Source: Halomonas sp. Y3 (lineage in GTDB: Bacteria; Pseudomonadota; Gammaproteobacteria; Pseudomonadales; Halomonadaceae). From it: 64,000 bases of DNA. A program made the position numbers and the translations under genes. This document shows positions 42,679 to 51,139 of the stretch, in pieces; position 1 is the stretch's first letter, and every line of letters begins with the position of its first letter. A model generated the notes under the pieces. The model worked only from the letters and a program-made list of their open reading frames with translations, was not told where the DNA came from and did no database searches. The stretch spans positions 1,550,001-1,614,000 of the forward strand of contig NZ_CP099975.1 of NCBI RefSeq assembly GCF_024137965.1, read 5' to 3'.

Positions 42679-44001
42679 ATGAATGATCTAGTGAAAAAGC
42701 AAGATGTGGCTTTGCCCGCCTTGCCTGAAACTGTTCTTCCGGCTATTTCACAGTTGACCACTTCTCTGGGAATCCCTAGAGAGATGCTTGCCAGTGATGA
42801 AGAGATTCAGTATGCGTGGCGGGATTTGCCCAGAGAGCTTCGAGAGATCCCTGCAATTCTGCGTGGTGAATTAGTCGCTCGAATGTGTGTAGCTGTAAGT
42901 ACCGGCTTATTCGACGGCGCAATGAACTATATTTGGAACGCTGCAATACTACAGTTGAGAACTAAGGTTCGTAACTTCGGACTGGCGGTGGTTGCTCAGA
43001 TCAAACAATCTGATTTTGAAGAGAAACATCTTCTTGAACTTCAAGATAGCCGGCTTCTTGAGCTATGCCTCAAGTTGAATATAGTCGATGAAGATGGATT
43101 TTTCTTTCTAGATCAGTGCCGAGAGGTTAGAAACAACTTCTCAGCAGCACACCCGACCCTTGGAAAGATCAACGATCGAGAGTTCACCACATTCTTAAAT
43201 CGCTGTATCAGATATGCGCTCGCAGACTCGTCATCGCCGAAGGGTGTAGATATCGGGGCCTTTATATCCGCTGTGAAAGGTCTGAGATTTAATGCTAATC
43301 AATGCCAAATATGGGTGCAGCGGATCAATGAAACGCATGACGCGCAAAGGCAGATGCTGGTTGGAATGGTGCATGGAATCTATTGCGATCCTAACACATC
43401 GGAGCCAGCAAGGCTCAATGCATTGGACCTCTGCGGAGGGCTGAAAGATGTTTTTACCGCAGCCATAAAATCTGACCTCATTAACAGGCACTCCGAGTAC
43501 GTAGCTAAAGGAGAGCAAGACAAACATACCGCCTCCCTTCAATTCTTTGAAAAACTCGGACTTCTGTCACTACTTAATGAGTCAGAGCAGCATTTTGTAT
43601 TCTCTCGATCAGTAGAGCGGCTCTGGAATGTTCATAACGGGATGAACAATTTTTACAATGAGCCTCCATTTGCTGACAGACTCTTAGAGTTGTCTCAGCA
43701 GGGTGCTATCCCAGAAACCGTGCAAGAGCAGTTCGTTCAAACAGTGCTTTGCTGCCGAGTAGGGAATGGCTATGGCATATCGAATGCGGCGGTACCTGCG
43801 TACGACCAGATGATTCGTGGCTTCTCTCCAAGAGAGATTGCAACAATGATTAGGTCGGCCATGGTCAAAGATAACCCTCTGGGTAATCGCCTTGCAAACA
43901 ATGCTTCTTGTAGGAGAAACTTCAAAGAAGTGCTTGGTTACATAGATCCCGCAAGCGTTGCAAGCGGGGTAAAAGCTGATTACGACAAACTCATGAGGTG
44001 A
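42679..44001 (+). CDS. Cassette 1: unrecognised 440-residue protein with HEPN-like RX6H motif
   Basis: A low-GC gene with AAAGGGA upstream. No close family is recognised. Residues 140-160 read FLDQCREVRNNFSAAHPTLG: R151 and H158 give the RX4-6H signature of HEPN ribonucleases, with an Asn after Arg as in many HEPN toxins, and the segment lies in helices as expected. The rest is mostly helical and hydrophilic with no signal peptide or membrane helix. HEPN proteins cleave RNA in toxin-antitoxin and abortive-infection systems. The call is a motif-level inference. It is flanked by attC-like sites and is not overlapped by neighbours. Confidence 0.6.
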   Translation: MNDLVKKQDVALPALPETVLPAISQLTTSLGIPREMLASDEEIQYAWRDLPRELREIPAILRGELVARMCVAVSTGLFDGAMNYIWNAAILQLRTKVRNFGLAVVAQIKQSDFEEKHLLELQDSRLLELCLKLNIVDEDGFFFLDQCREVRNNFSAAHPTLGKINDREFTTFLNRCIRYALADSSSPKGVDIGAFISAVKGLRFNANQCQIWVQRINETHDAQRQMLVGMVHGIYCDPNTSEPARLNALDLCGGLKDVFTAAIKSDLINRHSEYVAKGEQDKHTASLQFFEKLGLLSLLNESEQHFVFSRSVERLWNVHNGMNNFYNEPPFADRLLELSQQGAIPETVQEQFVQTVLCCRVGNGYGISNAAVPAYDQMIRGFSPREIATMIRSAMVKDNPLGNRLANNASCRRNFKEVLGYIDPASVASGVKADYDKLMR

Positions 44002-44013
44002 GAGCGGAGCAAA

Positions 44014-44118
44014 GGCTAACAAGTGCCAGCAAACGGACTTGGGTAAACTGTCACCATTTTTGCAAAAAGACGCAAAAATGCCGCCAATTCACCCAAGCCG
44101 TTGTGGCAGGCGTTGAAC
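44014..44118 (+). repeat. attC site 2 (105 bp)
   Basis: Cores GGCTAAC (44014-44020) and GTTGAAC (44112-44118, exact GTTRRRY). After four-base unpaired spacers (AAGT, AGGC) the left arm GCCAGCAAACGGACTTGGGT (44025-44044) pairs with 44091-44107 over 17 perfect pairs if three bases (G, A, A) bulge from one strand only. These extrahelical bases on one strand are the diagnostic feature of attC. A terminal CATTTTTGC/GCAAAAATG stem fills the loop. Confidence 0.85.
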
Positions 44119-44147
44119 TAAATAGGATACGAGTAATTGGAGGTTGA

Positions 44148-45029
44148 ATGAAAGTAGGGTTTTTCTTCGGGGCAGGAGCTGAGATAGGTTATGGACTTCC
44201 AAGTGGTGGGAAATTCGCCATCGACCTATTTCGACAGGATGTGAGCGAGCATAAGAAAAAGCTGCGTGAGCAGCTTGGGAAGATTGATCCACGAACCAAT
44301 TATGCGACTAGTTGGCTTCCAGATAATTATGCCACACAACGAATTCATGCATTCGGGAAAAATGAATTTACAGCGTTAATTGAATCCTCAATTGAATACA
44401 GGAAAAACGAAATAATACGCAGGCTTAATGCTTTTGATGAAGAGGTCGAATACGCTCTTTCTCAATTAGATATAGAAAAAGGTGCTCTAATTGATAAATT
44501 CAATGAGCAGATGGATACTGATTTCGGCGAACATCTGTATTCAACGGCAATAAGAATGAATCCAATCCTCGCCAATGAGGTCAGACTTTTTGGAAGTGAG
44601 TCGTATTCCGCGATTTTAAGTGTCATTAGTGGTGGGCAAAATTCTGCTGATCTTCAGCGTTACGCAGGGGCTTTTCTTCAGCTACTTGTTGGGGCGCATG
44701 GTCAGCACTTAGTGCAACGACTAAATCAAGAGCTGTTTGAGGCGGCTCCAGATGATATTCCGATTTTTGATGATGTTACGGGCATGTTTAAGCTTGAGTT
44801 CAGCCGAGCTGGCCTGACCGCTTTGGAGTTGCTTCTTGAAAAGCGCCGTGATTATGATCTTGAAAACGGGAATGTTTCTGAAATCTTATGTGCTGTTTCT
44901 CAGCAGGTGTTGGAAAATATATTTACCACAGTCCTCGATTACCAGTCGTTAATAGATAGTCATTTCAGATACCTATTTTCACCCAGAACAGAGTGGGCAA
45001 AGTTTTCTAAAATGGTGATTTTTCTGTAA
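44148..45029 (+). pseudogene. Cassette 2, N-terminal part of SIR2-like protein, interrupted by IS66
   Basis: After GGAGGTTGA the frame starts KVGFFFGAGAEIGYGLPSGG, the NAD-binding GAGxSxxxGLPSG-type loop of SIR2-like domains (Ala-Glu in place of Ala-Ser). About 285 residues follow before the frame enters the IS at 45017-45029 and stops. The matching C-terminal part resumes at 46515. SIR2-like proteins of this kind deplete NAD in phage defence systems. Low GC. The gene is inactive unless the IS excises. Confidence 0.72.
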
Positions 45030-46528
45030 CTGTTTAGCTCACGCCGCCTGATCCGTGGCTGTAGGCTGCATGAAGGATGGCACATCACCCGCAAACAGTT
45101 GCTCCAGTGCGGTATGCGCCGCCACCCCTTGCTTGACGGCGGTCGAGAGGAAGCTGCGCATCCGGCAGAAGATCTCCGCCCCCTCCCAGGAGCGGAAGCA
45201 GCCCGAGATTTTCTGCTGGACCTTGGTCATTCGCAGATCGCGTTCCCCCTGGTTGTTGGTGAAGGGAGCGGCAGGGTCGTCGAGGAAGCGCAACACGTCG
45301 TCCTCGTACGCCTGGAGGCGTTCCAGGAGGTTGCGCGACTTGGTGCGCTTGGCCCGGCCTCGCGTTCCAGGTGGCGGTTTCACCGGCGGGGGGCACTCGG
45401 CGTCCCCTTTCGCCAGGCAATCTCGATAGCGCTGCCGCCAGGCTCGGGTCTCATCGGCCGAGAGGCAGCCGTCGGCCACCTCCACGGCGCGATGCATCTC
45501 CAACAACAGGTCATGCAAGGCCTTGGCCCATGCCTGGCCATCGTTCTCCCAGGCCGCTGTCAGCTCCCGAAGGTGGTGCGCATTACAGAGCGCGTGCCGG
45601 CAATCCGGATAGCGGTAGTAGGGCTTCCAGTGATCATGCACCAGCACGCCACGCACGAAGGGCAATACGCCGATGGCGTCCATCGCTTCCTGGCCGCGCT
45701 TGGGGTGCGGGGCCAACCAGGTCAGGGCCTCGTTGGAGGCGCTGTGTAGCCAGTAGCGTTTGCCACCGACCTGCATTCCGGTTTCATCGGCATGGACGGT
45801 GGCTGCTTCACGTAGCGCCGGGATCACCCACTCGGCGAACGCCTCGGCCCGCTGGTAGGCCTCCTGGTTGAAGGCGAACAGGGTGCCGGTGCTCAGCGAC
45901 AGGCCGCACTGCGAGGTGAGCAACTCGCGGATACGCGCATAGGGCAACAGCTGATACTGGGAGAGATAGACGACATGCGCCTTGAGGCGAGGGCCATACT
46001 GGATGGGGCGAGTCACGCCCTCGGGGAATGGCGCCACGTAGCGTTGCCCCTGATCATCTTCGAGGACCTCAGCCTGATATTCGGTGACCACGGCCTGGAT
46101 TACGATGTCCTGCACTTGGCGCGTTTCGACGCCGACCGGGCGGTAAGAACGCCCCTTGGGGAGTTGCCGACGATCGACACGGAGCTTGACCACCTCGTCG
46201 GGGTCCGTCACCGGCGCCAACGTCTTACCCTCATGCCCTGGCTGTCCGCCGGGGCGCCGCTCGCCTTTGGCGCGCGAGCGGCGCTGGCGATTGGGATCCT
46301 GGGACGGTGGCTTGCTGCTGTTGCGGCTACTGGTGGCCAGGCGATCGGCCATGAGCTTGACCAGCAACATCAGCACATCGATGGCCGCACGCAGCGACGG
46401 AGAGACCGTCTGGTCTTCCTTGAGCTGCTGTCGGACCCGCTCCAGAGCCTCGTCGACGTTGATATCGCTGATGGTCATGTCACCGCATAGATATGCCGAA
46501 GGATTAGGCACACTATGCCAGAAAAATC
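45017..46528 (-). mobile_element. IS66-family (single-ORF) insertion in the SIR2 cassette
   Basis: About 1.5 kb of high-GC DNA with only a TnpC-type gene, as in the ISBst12 subgroup. GATTTTTCTG (45017-45026) and CAGAAAAATC (46519-46528) are exact inverted 10-mers at the borders; they could be the tips or flanking target sequence. An 8-bp target duplication was not identified. Confidence 0.75.
45039..46478 (-). CDS. IS66-family transposase (TnpC)
   Basis: A 479-residue transposase: N-terminal helix plus the IS66 linker [18 protein letters not shown], zinc-finger-like region [20 protein letters not shown], the DDE catalytic core with [18 protein letters not shown] and [13 protein letters not shown], and the C-terminal [23 protein letters not shown] typical of the family. 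Start chosen at [13 protein letters not shown] (46478); a longer frame begins at 46511 near the border. It is intact and probably active. Confidence 0.9.
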   Translation of the reverse strand: MTISDINVDEALERVRQQLKEDQTVSPSLRAAIDVLMLLVKLMADRLATSSRNSSKPPSQDPNRQRRSRAKGERRPGGQPGHEGKTLAPVTDPDEVVKLRVDRRQLPKGRSYRPVGVETRQVQDIVIQAVVTEYQAEVLEDDQGQRYVAPFPEGVTRPIQYGPRLKAHVVYLSQYQLLPYARIRELLTSQCGLSLSTGTLFAFNQEAYQRAEAFAEWVIPALREAATVHADETGMQVGGKRYWLHSASNEALTWLAPHPKRGQEAMDAIGVLPFVRGVLVHDHWKPYYRYPDCRHALCNAHHLRELTAAWENDGQAWAKALHDLLLEMHRAVEVADGCLSADETRAWRQRYRDCLAKGDAECPPPVKPPPGTRGRAKRTKSRNLLERLQAYEDDVLRFLDDPAAPFTNNQGERDLRMTKVQQKISGCFRSWEGAEIFCRMRSFLSTAVKQGVAAHTALEQLFAGDVPSFMQPTATDQAA

Positions 46529-47240
46529 AGGTGGTTGGCGACAGGCTATCCGCAACCACCTGAATAGTTACATTTTTCTTAGAGCAACTCGAGATTACAT
46601 AGTTAAGCAATTAGATGAAATTGGTGACCTTCCAGAAAGTGGTTATTATCATGACCTAGAAAAATGTGAACAGCTAGAGCTTGAGATTTCGGCGATTGGA
46701 ACTTCGAACTATAACAGTTTGGTTGAAAAGATATCCCAAGACCTTGATTTTGAAATACCTGTCGTCCAGCACTTGAATGGCGGTGTGACTGATTACTATA
46801 ATCCATACAAGAATTCAGTGATTTCAGAAGGTGATCCTGATCAGGTTCCTGAGGATCAGATACACGTACCTTTTGTTCTTACCCAAAGCGGGTTAAAGCC
46901 GTTAACGTCTGTAGATATGTCTCGTAGGTATGTTGGGCTATACGATGAATATGTCGCGTGTGATCGTTTAGTTGTTGTCGGATATGGGTTTAATATAGAC
47001 GACAGCCACATTAATGGCCTTTTCAGGAAGCTTATCGAGGAATCTGGAAAACCAATGGTCTGGGTCTGTTTAGATAAAGACGGTCCAGCAGAATCTCAGA
47101 AAAGAGCCTTGGTAAAGCGTTTACGTATAGCCCCTGAGCATCGTGAGCTAATAACGGTAATTCCTGTAGACGCAAACACTAGATCGATCGGTGATGAAGG
47201 ATGGTTGAATCTCGTGGCACAGGACAGTGAGGAGATGTAA
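46515..47240 (+). pseudogene. Cassette 2, C-terminal part of SIR2-like protein
   Basis: The frame continues the interrupted SIR2 gene: GGWRQAIRNHLNSYIF and then CDRLVVVGYGFNIDDSHINGLFRKLI, the late VVGYG...DDxH segment of SIR2_2-type proteins. Its TAA stop is part of the next attC-like site. The apparent ATG at 46515 lies in the border of the IS, so it is not a natural start. Joined to the front half, the protein would be about 520 residues. Confidence 0.75.
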
Positions 47241-47282
47241 CAATACATTGCACCGGACAAGCCGGTGAATGCGGCGTTATGC
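47235..47282 (+). repeat. attC-like site 3 (48 bp)
   Basis: Cores ATGTAAC (47235-47241) and GTTATGC (47276-47282), each six of seven to consensus. CATTGCACCGG (47246-47256) pairs with CCGGTGAATG (47262-47271) with a single bulged G, preceded by a mismatched four-base spacer (AATA/CGGC), the attC layout. It is shorter than the usual minimum, and the upstream gene stop codon is inside it. Confidence 0.7.
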
Positions 47283-47302
47283 ATACTCAATAAGGAGGTT
47301 GC

Positions 47303-47815
47303 ATGGATTTCGATTTTGACAATTTGTCTTATCCTGAAACGGTTGTTATTGATGGTGTCGAGTACAAGGCACAGAGGGATACCTCCAAAGGGAAAATGAA
47401 AATCCCATATTCAGAAGAACCCGATGTGGGAATTGGAGATGTGATAGTTCAAAAGGCAGGAAAAAGAGAGATCCACCTCAAGGTAACTGATGTTCAGTTT
47501 CTAGAAGGCGGCAGCCTGAATGTTGGCACCAATCATCCCAATATGCTCACTCTGAATGTTCAAAACACAACAGCAGAGCCACACTTAACGAACAGAGTCT
47601 CCTCGACAATAAACATCGGCTCTGTTTCCGGCGAAATGGTGCAAATCGGCGATCAGAACGTTCAGGTCGCAAATGTCAGTATTAAGCAGCTTGTCGAGCA
47701 TGTGGCTAAAAGTGACGACAGGGAAGCAAAATCAAAACTTAAAGCATTGCTCGAGAATGGCACTGTGGCTAGCTTGGTTGGCGCAGGGGCAACCGCACTC
47801 CTCGGACTACTCTAA
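47303..47815 (+). CDS. Cassette 3: 170-residue protein with RHIM-like motif and hydrophobic C-terminus
   Basis: A small low-GC gene with an excellent AAGGAGGT. Residues 1-75 are a beta-rich domain. Residues 103-122 (INIGSVSGEMVQIGDQNV) contain VQIG followed by Asp-x-Asn, the core of RIP homotypic interaction motifs that form signalling amyloids. A short amphipathic helix (SIKQLVEHVAKSDDREAKSK) and a Gly/Ala-rich hydrophobic end (VASLVGAGATALLGLL) follow. The family is seen in many bacteria but has no name known to me. A role in oligomerising or membrane-disrupting defence is inference. Confidence 0.6.
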   Translation: MDFDFDNLSYPETVVIDGVEYKAQRDTSKGKMKIPYSEEPDVGIGDVIVQKAGKREIHLKVTDVQFLEGGSLNVGTNHPNMLTLNVQNTTAEPHLTNRVSSTINIGSVSGEMVQIGDQNVQVANVSIKQLVEHVAKSDDREAKSKLKALLENGTVASLVGAGATALLGLL

Positions 47816-47893
47816 TGCATAATAATTCGCGTCACACGAATGCTCTTTACGCTGCTTCGCTCTGTAAAGGTCGCCGGTGCCTCCGCGTTATAT
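47816..47893 (+). repeat. Possible attC-like site 4 (weak)
   Basis: The sequence after cassette 3 has a right core GTTATAT (47887-47893), an inner stem CTTTAC/GTAAAG around 47846 and 47873, and a TTCGCTCTG loop as in some chromosomal-integron attC sites. The left core and L-box pairing are poor, so the site may be degenerate. Confidence 0.35.
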
Positions 47894-48010
47894 ATCAGGA
47901 AAATCTCAATGGCCGCTTTTGGCCGATAGCTGACATCCGATATGCTGCTAGTTTCTGAAGCAATCGCCCCGCCAGGGTCCTGGTGGGGCGACGTTACAAA
48001 ATGAGACGGT

Positions 48011-48766
48011 TTACCCCAAGGCGTCGAATGACTCCGGCAAGATCTGCCCGCCATCCACGATCAGCGTCTGTCCGGTGATAAAGCGCGCCTCGGGGGAGGC
48101 CAGGAAGCAGGCGGCATGGCCAATGTCGCTGGGTTCACCCAGGGTGCGCGTCGGGATCGACTCGGCCATCTGGCGAAGGTAGTCGTCGCCCTGGGCCTGC
48201 AGGCCTTCGGTGAGGATATTGCCGGGCATCACCGCATTGATGGTGATGCCATCCCGTGCAACTTCCAGCGCCGCCGAGCGCATGAAGCCCAGCTGTCCGG
48301 CCTTGCTGGCACCGTAGTGCGCCCAGCCGGGGAAGCCGGTAACGGGCCCGGTAATGGAGGAGGTCAGCACGATCCGGCCATAGCGCTGCTGGCGCATGGT
48401 GGCCAGAGAGGCCTGCACCATGAAGAAGGCACCGCGCAGGTTGACGGCCATCATGCCTTCCCAGTCGCTCTCGCTCATGGTGTCGAGAGCGGCCTGGGGA
48501 AAGATGCCGGTATTCGAGCAGAGGATGTCCAGCCGGCCGTGCCGTGCAACGACGGCGTCGACCACTGCCTGGCAGCGGGTCTTCGAGGTGACATCCAGTG
48601 CTTCGAACTCGGCGCCCAGCGCTTCGGCTGTCTCACGCCCTGCCGCTTTATTGATATCGGCAATGACGACGTTTGCGCCTGCTGCGCCCAGTACCTCGGC
48701 AATGCCCTTGCCGATTCCCTTGGCACCCCCTGTGACAATGGCAACCTGCCCGTCGAGTGTGAACAT
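48011..48766 (-). CDS. SDR-family oxidoreductase, FabG/SDR-like
   Basis: A 251-residue classical SDR: TGGAKGIGKGIAE (cofactor), NTG in LCSNTGIF (variant of NNAG), Ser in VLTSSITGPV, YGASK for Tyr/Lys and a C-terminal GQTLIVDGGQILPES. It resembles the 3-oxoacyl-ACP reductase and sugar/sorbitol dehydrogenase branch. The ATG at 48766 is preceded by AGGAGG; a longer frame upstream overlaps a neighbour. It is the first host-like gene to the right of the cassette array and stands alone. Confidence 0.87.
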   Translation of the reverse strand: MFTLDGQVAIVTGGAKGIGKGIAEVLGAAGANVVIADINKAAGRETAEALGAEFEALDVTSKTRCQAVVDAVVARHGRLDILCSNTGIFPQAALDTMSESDWEGMMAVNLRGAFFMVQASLATMRQQRYGRIVLTSSITGPVTGFPGWAHYGASKAGQLGFMRSAALEVARDGITINAVMPGNILTEGLQAQGDDYLRQMAESIPTRTLGEPSDIGHAACFLASPEARFITGQTLIVDGGQILPESFDALG

Positions 48767-48927
48767 TGTGCCTCCTTGGAAGCCTGCGAATGAATGGCTG
48801 AGAGTGGCCCGTGCGTCTCCATGGCAGCATACCATCGGTGGGCCGTTTCTTGGCGGGTTGCAGGGGGCGGCATCAACCTCAGTCGGGGGCGATGGGGCCC
48901 CAGTCCCGGAGCACGTCGGCGCCGATG

Positions 48928-49929
48928 TCAAAGGCGCACGCGGTCGATCTCGCGGCGGAAGTACATCTCCAAGCGCAGGTCCAGGGCCCAGCGGGGCTCG
49001 CGGTCGGCCTCCCGGGGAAAGTGCAGGGCCGGGGCCACGTCCAGGAAGAGGATGCCGCGGTGCAGGTCGCGCCGATAGCGGGTCTGCAGGTAGGTGTCCT
49101 CGATGGCGGGGCTGGAGGCGCTCTCGCCGAGCACCACCGCGCTGTAGCGAATCGCCCGGCGGCGATCGATGCGGCGGTTGAGCTCCACCGCCTGGCTGGC
49201 CTCCAGGGTATCGATCGGCTCGCGCCACTGGAGGTTGCTGATGAAGCGCAGGTGGCGGTTCTCGTCAATGGGACGGCCGACGTCCCAGCGGGTGCGCGTC
49301 GAGTAGCCGTCCTTGTTGAACCAGGAGAGGCGGTTGTCGCTCTCCAGCTGCCAGGGGCCGTCTCCCAGGGTCCAGAGGCGCTGGGTGATCACTCGGGCAT
49401 AGGGGTCCAGCGGCAGGCGCACCCGGATGCCGGCGCCCACCTGGGTATTCCACTGCTCGGTCTTGTCGCGGCGGCTCAGGCGGTTCAGGCCGATGCGCAG
49501 GCTCTCCACGCCGCTGGGGCTGTCGTCCACCAGCTGGCGGTCCTGCTCGGCGAGGGTGCCCTGGGTCTCGTCGGCATCGCTCTCGATGACCAGGCGCAGG
49601 CGCTCTTCGGTGGTGGGCAGGTCGAGGCGAAAGCGGGCGCCGAGGTCCTGCTTGAAGGCCTGTCCTTCCTTCCAGCGCCAGCCCTGGCTGATGCGCAGGT
49701 AGGAGTCGTTCTCGATGCTCAGGGCGTCGGTGGTGCCGAAGAAGCCGTCGATTTGCCGGGAGGTGGTTTCCACCCAGCGCGAGACGCTGTCGTGAAACGG
49801 CTCGATCTGCTCGTCGGCCCAGGGGGGCAGGTCGCTGTCATTCTCGGGCTCGGTAGCCGGCGACGCTCCCGTATCGGCCTGGGCGGTTAGTGCCATACAG
49901 GCCGCCAGGGCCATGAGCAGCTTCTTCAT
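48928..49929 (-). CDS. Exported protein, probable outer-membrane beta-barrel
   Basis: A 333-residue protein with a signal peptide (KKLLMALAACMALTAQA). The mature part has an amphipathic alternating pattern (YLRISQGWRWKEGQAFKQDL, LRLVIESDADET, RYSAVVLGES) and ends ...DLRLEMYFRREIDRVRL, with an aromatic near the end, as in barrel proteins. No specific family is recognised. ATG 49929 gives the signal peptide at residue 1. It may be co-expressed with the hydrolase lipoprotein upstream, 70 bases away on the same strand. Confidence 0.65.
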   Translation of the reverse strand: MKKLLMALAACMALTAQADTGASPATEPENDSDLPPWADEQIEPFHDSVSRWVETTSRQIDGFFGTTDALSIENDSYLRISQGWRWKEGQAFKQDLGARFRLDLPTTEERLRLVIESDADETQGTLAEQDRQLVDDSPSGVESLRIGLNRLSRRDKTEQWNTQVGAGIRVRLPLDPYARVITQRLWTLGDGPWQLESDNRLSWFNKDGYSTRTRWDVGRPIDENRHLRFISNLQWREPIDTLEASQAVELNRRIDRRRAIRYSAVVLGESASSPAIEDTYLQTRYRRDLHRGILFLDVAPALHFPREADREPRWALDLRLEMYFRREIDRVRL

Positions 49930-50000
49930 CCGTGGCACTCCCCTCGGTTTCCTTGGGAACAGTGTAACCACGAATGAAGCGGGAGTCGCCAGGCGCCTGC

Positions 50001-51035
50001 TCAGGGGCAGAGTCGGCGGAGAACCTCGGCTCGGGTCCGCTCGTGACCGGAAGGCAGGGCCGCGGCGGGATCGACCAGCCAGGCGGCCAGATCGGCCTCG
50101 GTCAGCGCGCGCCCCGTGTAGCGGGTCAGCATATGGTACCCCTCGGGATAGAGCGCCAGGCGCAGGCCGGGCGTCTCGCCCTGCTCGGGCAGCCGTTCCA
50201 GCAGGGCGCAGATCGCCTCCGGGGGAATGACCTGGTCCTCCTCGCCGTAGAGGATCAGCGCCGGCTCGGGCAGTCGCCCGGCCGCCGCCAGGGCCAGGCT
50301 CATGGTCTCGGTCACGCCGTGAAGGGTATCGACCCGGGCTCGGCGCAGGATCAGCGGGTCTTCCGCCAGGCGCGCCATGATCTCCGGGTCGTCGGTGGGT
50401 TCGATGCCCAGGCGGCGCACGCTGCTCGCCGAGAAGCTCAGCGAGGGGGCGAGTCGCACGCCGAGCCAGAGGGCCGCGCGCTGATACCAGGGCATGGCAT
50501 CGAAGCCCCAGACCGCGGGGGCGATCAGGACGCTGCCGGCCACCGGCAGGTCGGGGTACTCCGCCAGGGTCAGCAGCACCACGGCAGCCCCCATGCTCTT
50601 GCCCACCAGGTAGACGGGGGTGTCGGGGTAGCGCCCGGCGAGCAGCCTGGTCAGCAGCGCCGCGTCCTCCACCAGGCGGCCATGGCCAGGCCAGATCCGG
50701 CGCTGATCGGTAAGCCCGAAGCCGCGCTGATCGAAGGCGTAGGTGGTGATGCCCCGGGGCGCCAGGGCCTCGGCCATGACCTCGAAGCTGCCAGCGTGGT
50801 CGTTGAAGCCGTGCACGGCCACCACGACGGCGCGGGGCGCCTCGCCCGCGGCGGGCCAGTGGCGCAGCGGCAGGCGGTAGCCATCCTCGGCGACCACCCG
50901 GTCAGGCTCCAGCCGAGCGGTTTCGACGCCGGTCCCCGGCAGCTGACGGGCGGCCTGGGCGCAGCCACCCACCAGCCCCATCAGTAGTATCACCATGAGC
51001 CCGGCGGCGACCGGGCCTCTCCCTGCAAGCACCAT
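50001..51035 (-). CDS. Lipoprotein alpha/beta-hydrolase (lysophospholipase-like)
   Basis: A 344-residue hydrolase with a signal peptide and lipobox LVGGC, so lipid-anchored. Fold motifs: oxyanion loop VAVHGFNDHAG, YAFDQRGFGLTDQ, nucleophile Ser in VGKSMGAAV, acid in YGEEDQVIP and His in YPEGYHML. This is the Hydrolase_4/monoacylglycerol-lipase group. It could act on lysophospholipids or esters in the periplasmic or outer-membrane space. Confidence 0.87.
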   Translation of the reverse strand: MVLAGRGPVAAGLMVILLMGLVGGCAQAARQLPGTGVETARLEPDRVVAEDGYRLPLRHWPAAGEAPRAVVVAVHGFNDHAGSFEVMAEALAPRGITTYAFDQRGFGLTDQRRIWPGHGRLVEDAALLTRLLAGRYPDTPVYLVGKSMGAAVVLLTLAEYPDLPVAGSVLIAPAVWGFDAMPWYQRAALWLGVRLAPSLSFSASSVRRLGIEPTDDPEIMARLAEDPLILRRARVDTLHGVTETMSLALAAAGRLPEPALILYGEEDQVIPPEAICALLERLPEQGETPGLRLALYPEGYHMLTRYTGRALTEADLAAWLVDPAAALPSGHERTRAEVLRRLCP

Positions 51036-51139
51036 GAGCGTCTCCGCTTCTGGATAGAGACTTCGACACCCAGATACTACGCTGAGTGGCGTGGCCGGGT
51101 CGCGATGGAGGCGACCCGGTGTGGGCCAGGGAGGGGTGA

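Noticed and set aside
42587..47893. CRISPR array or direct-repeat cluster
   Set aside because: The repeats are single imperfect hairpins at gene ends with unrelated loops, not short identical direct repeats with spacers; no Cas genes are present.
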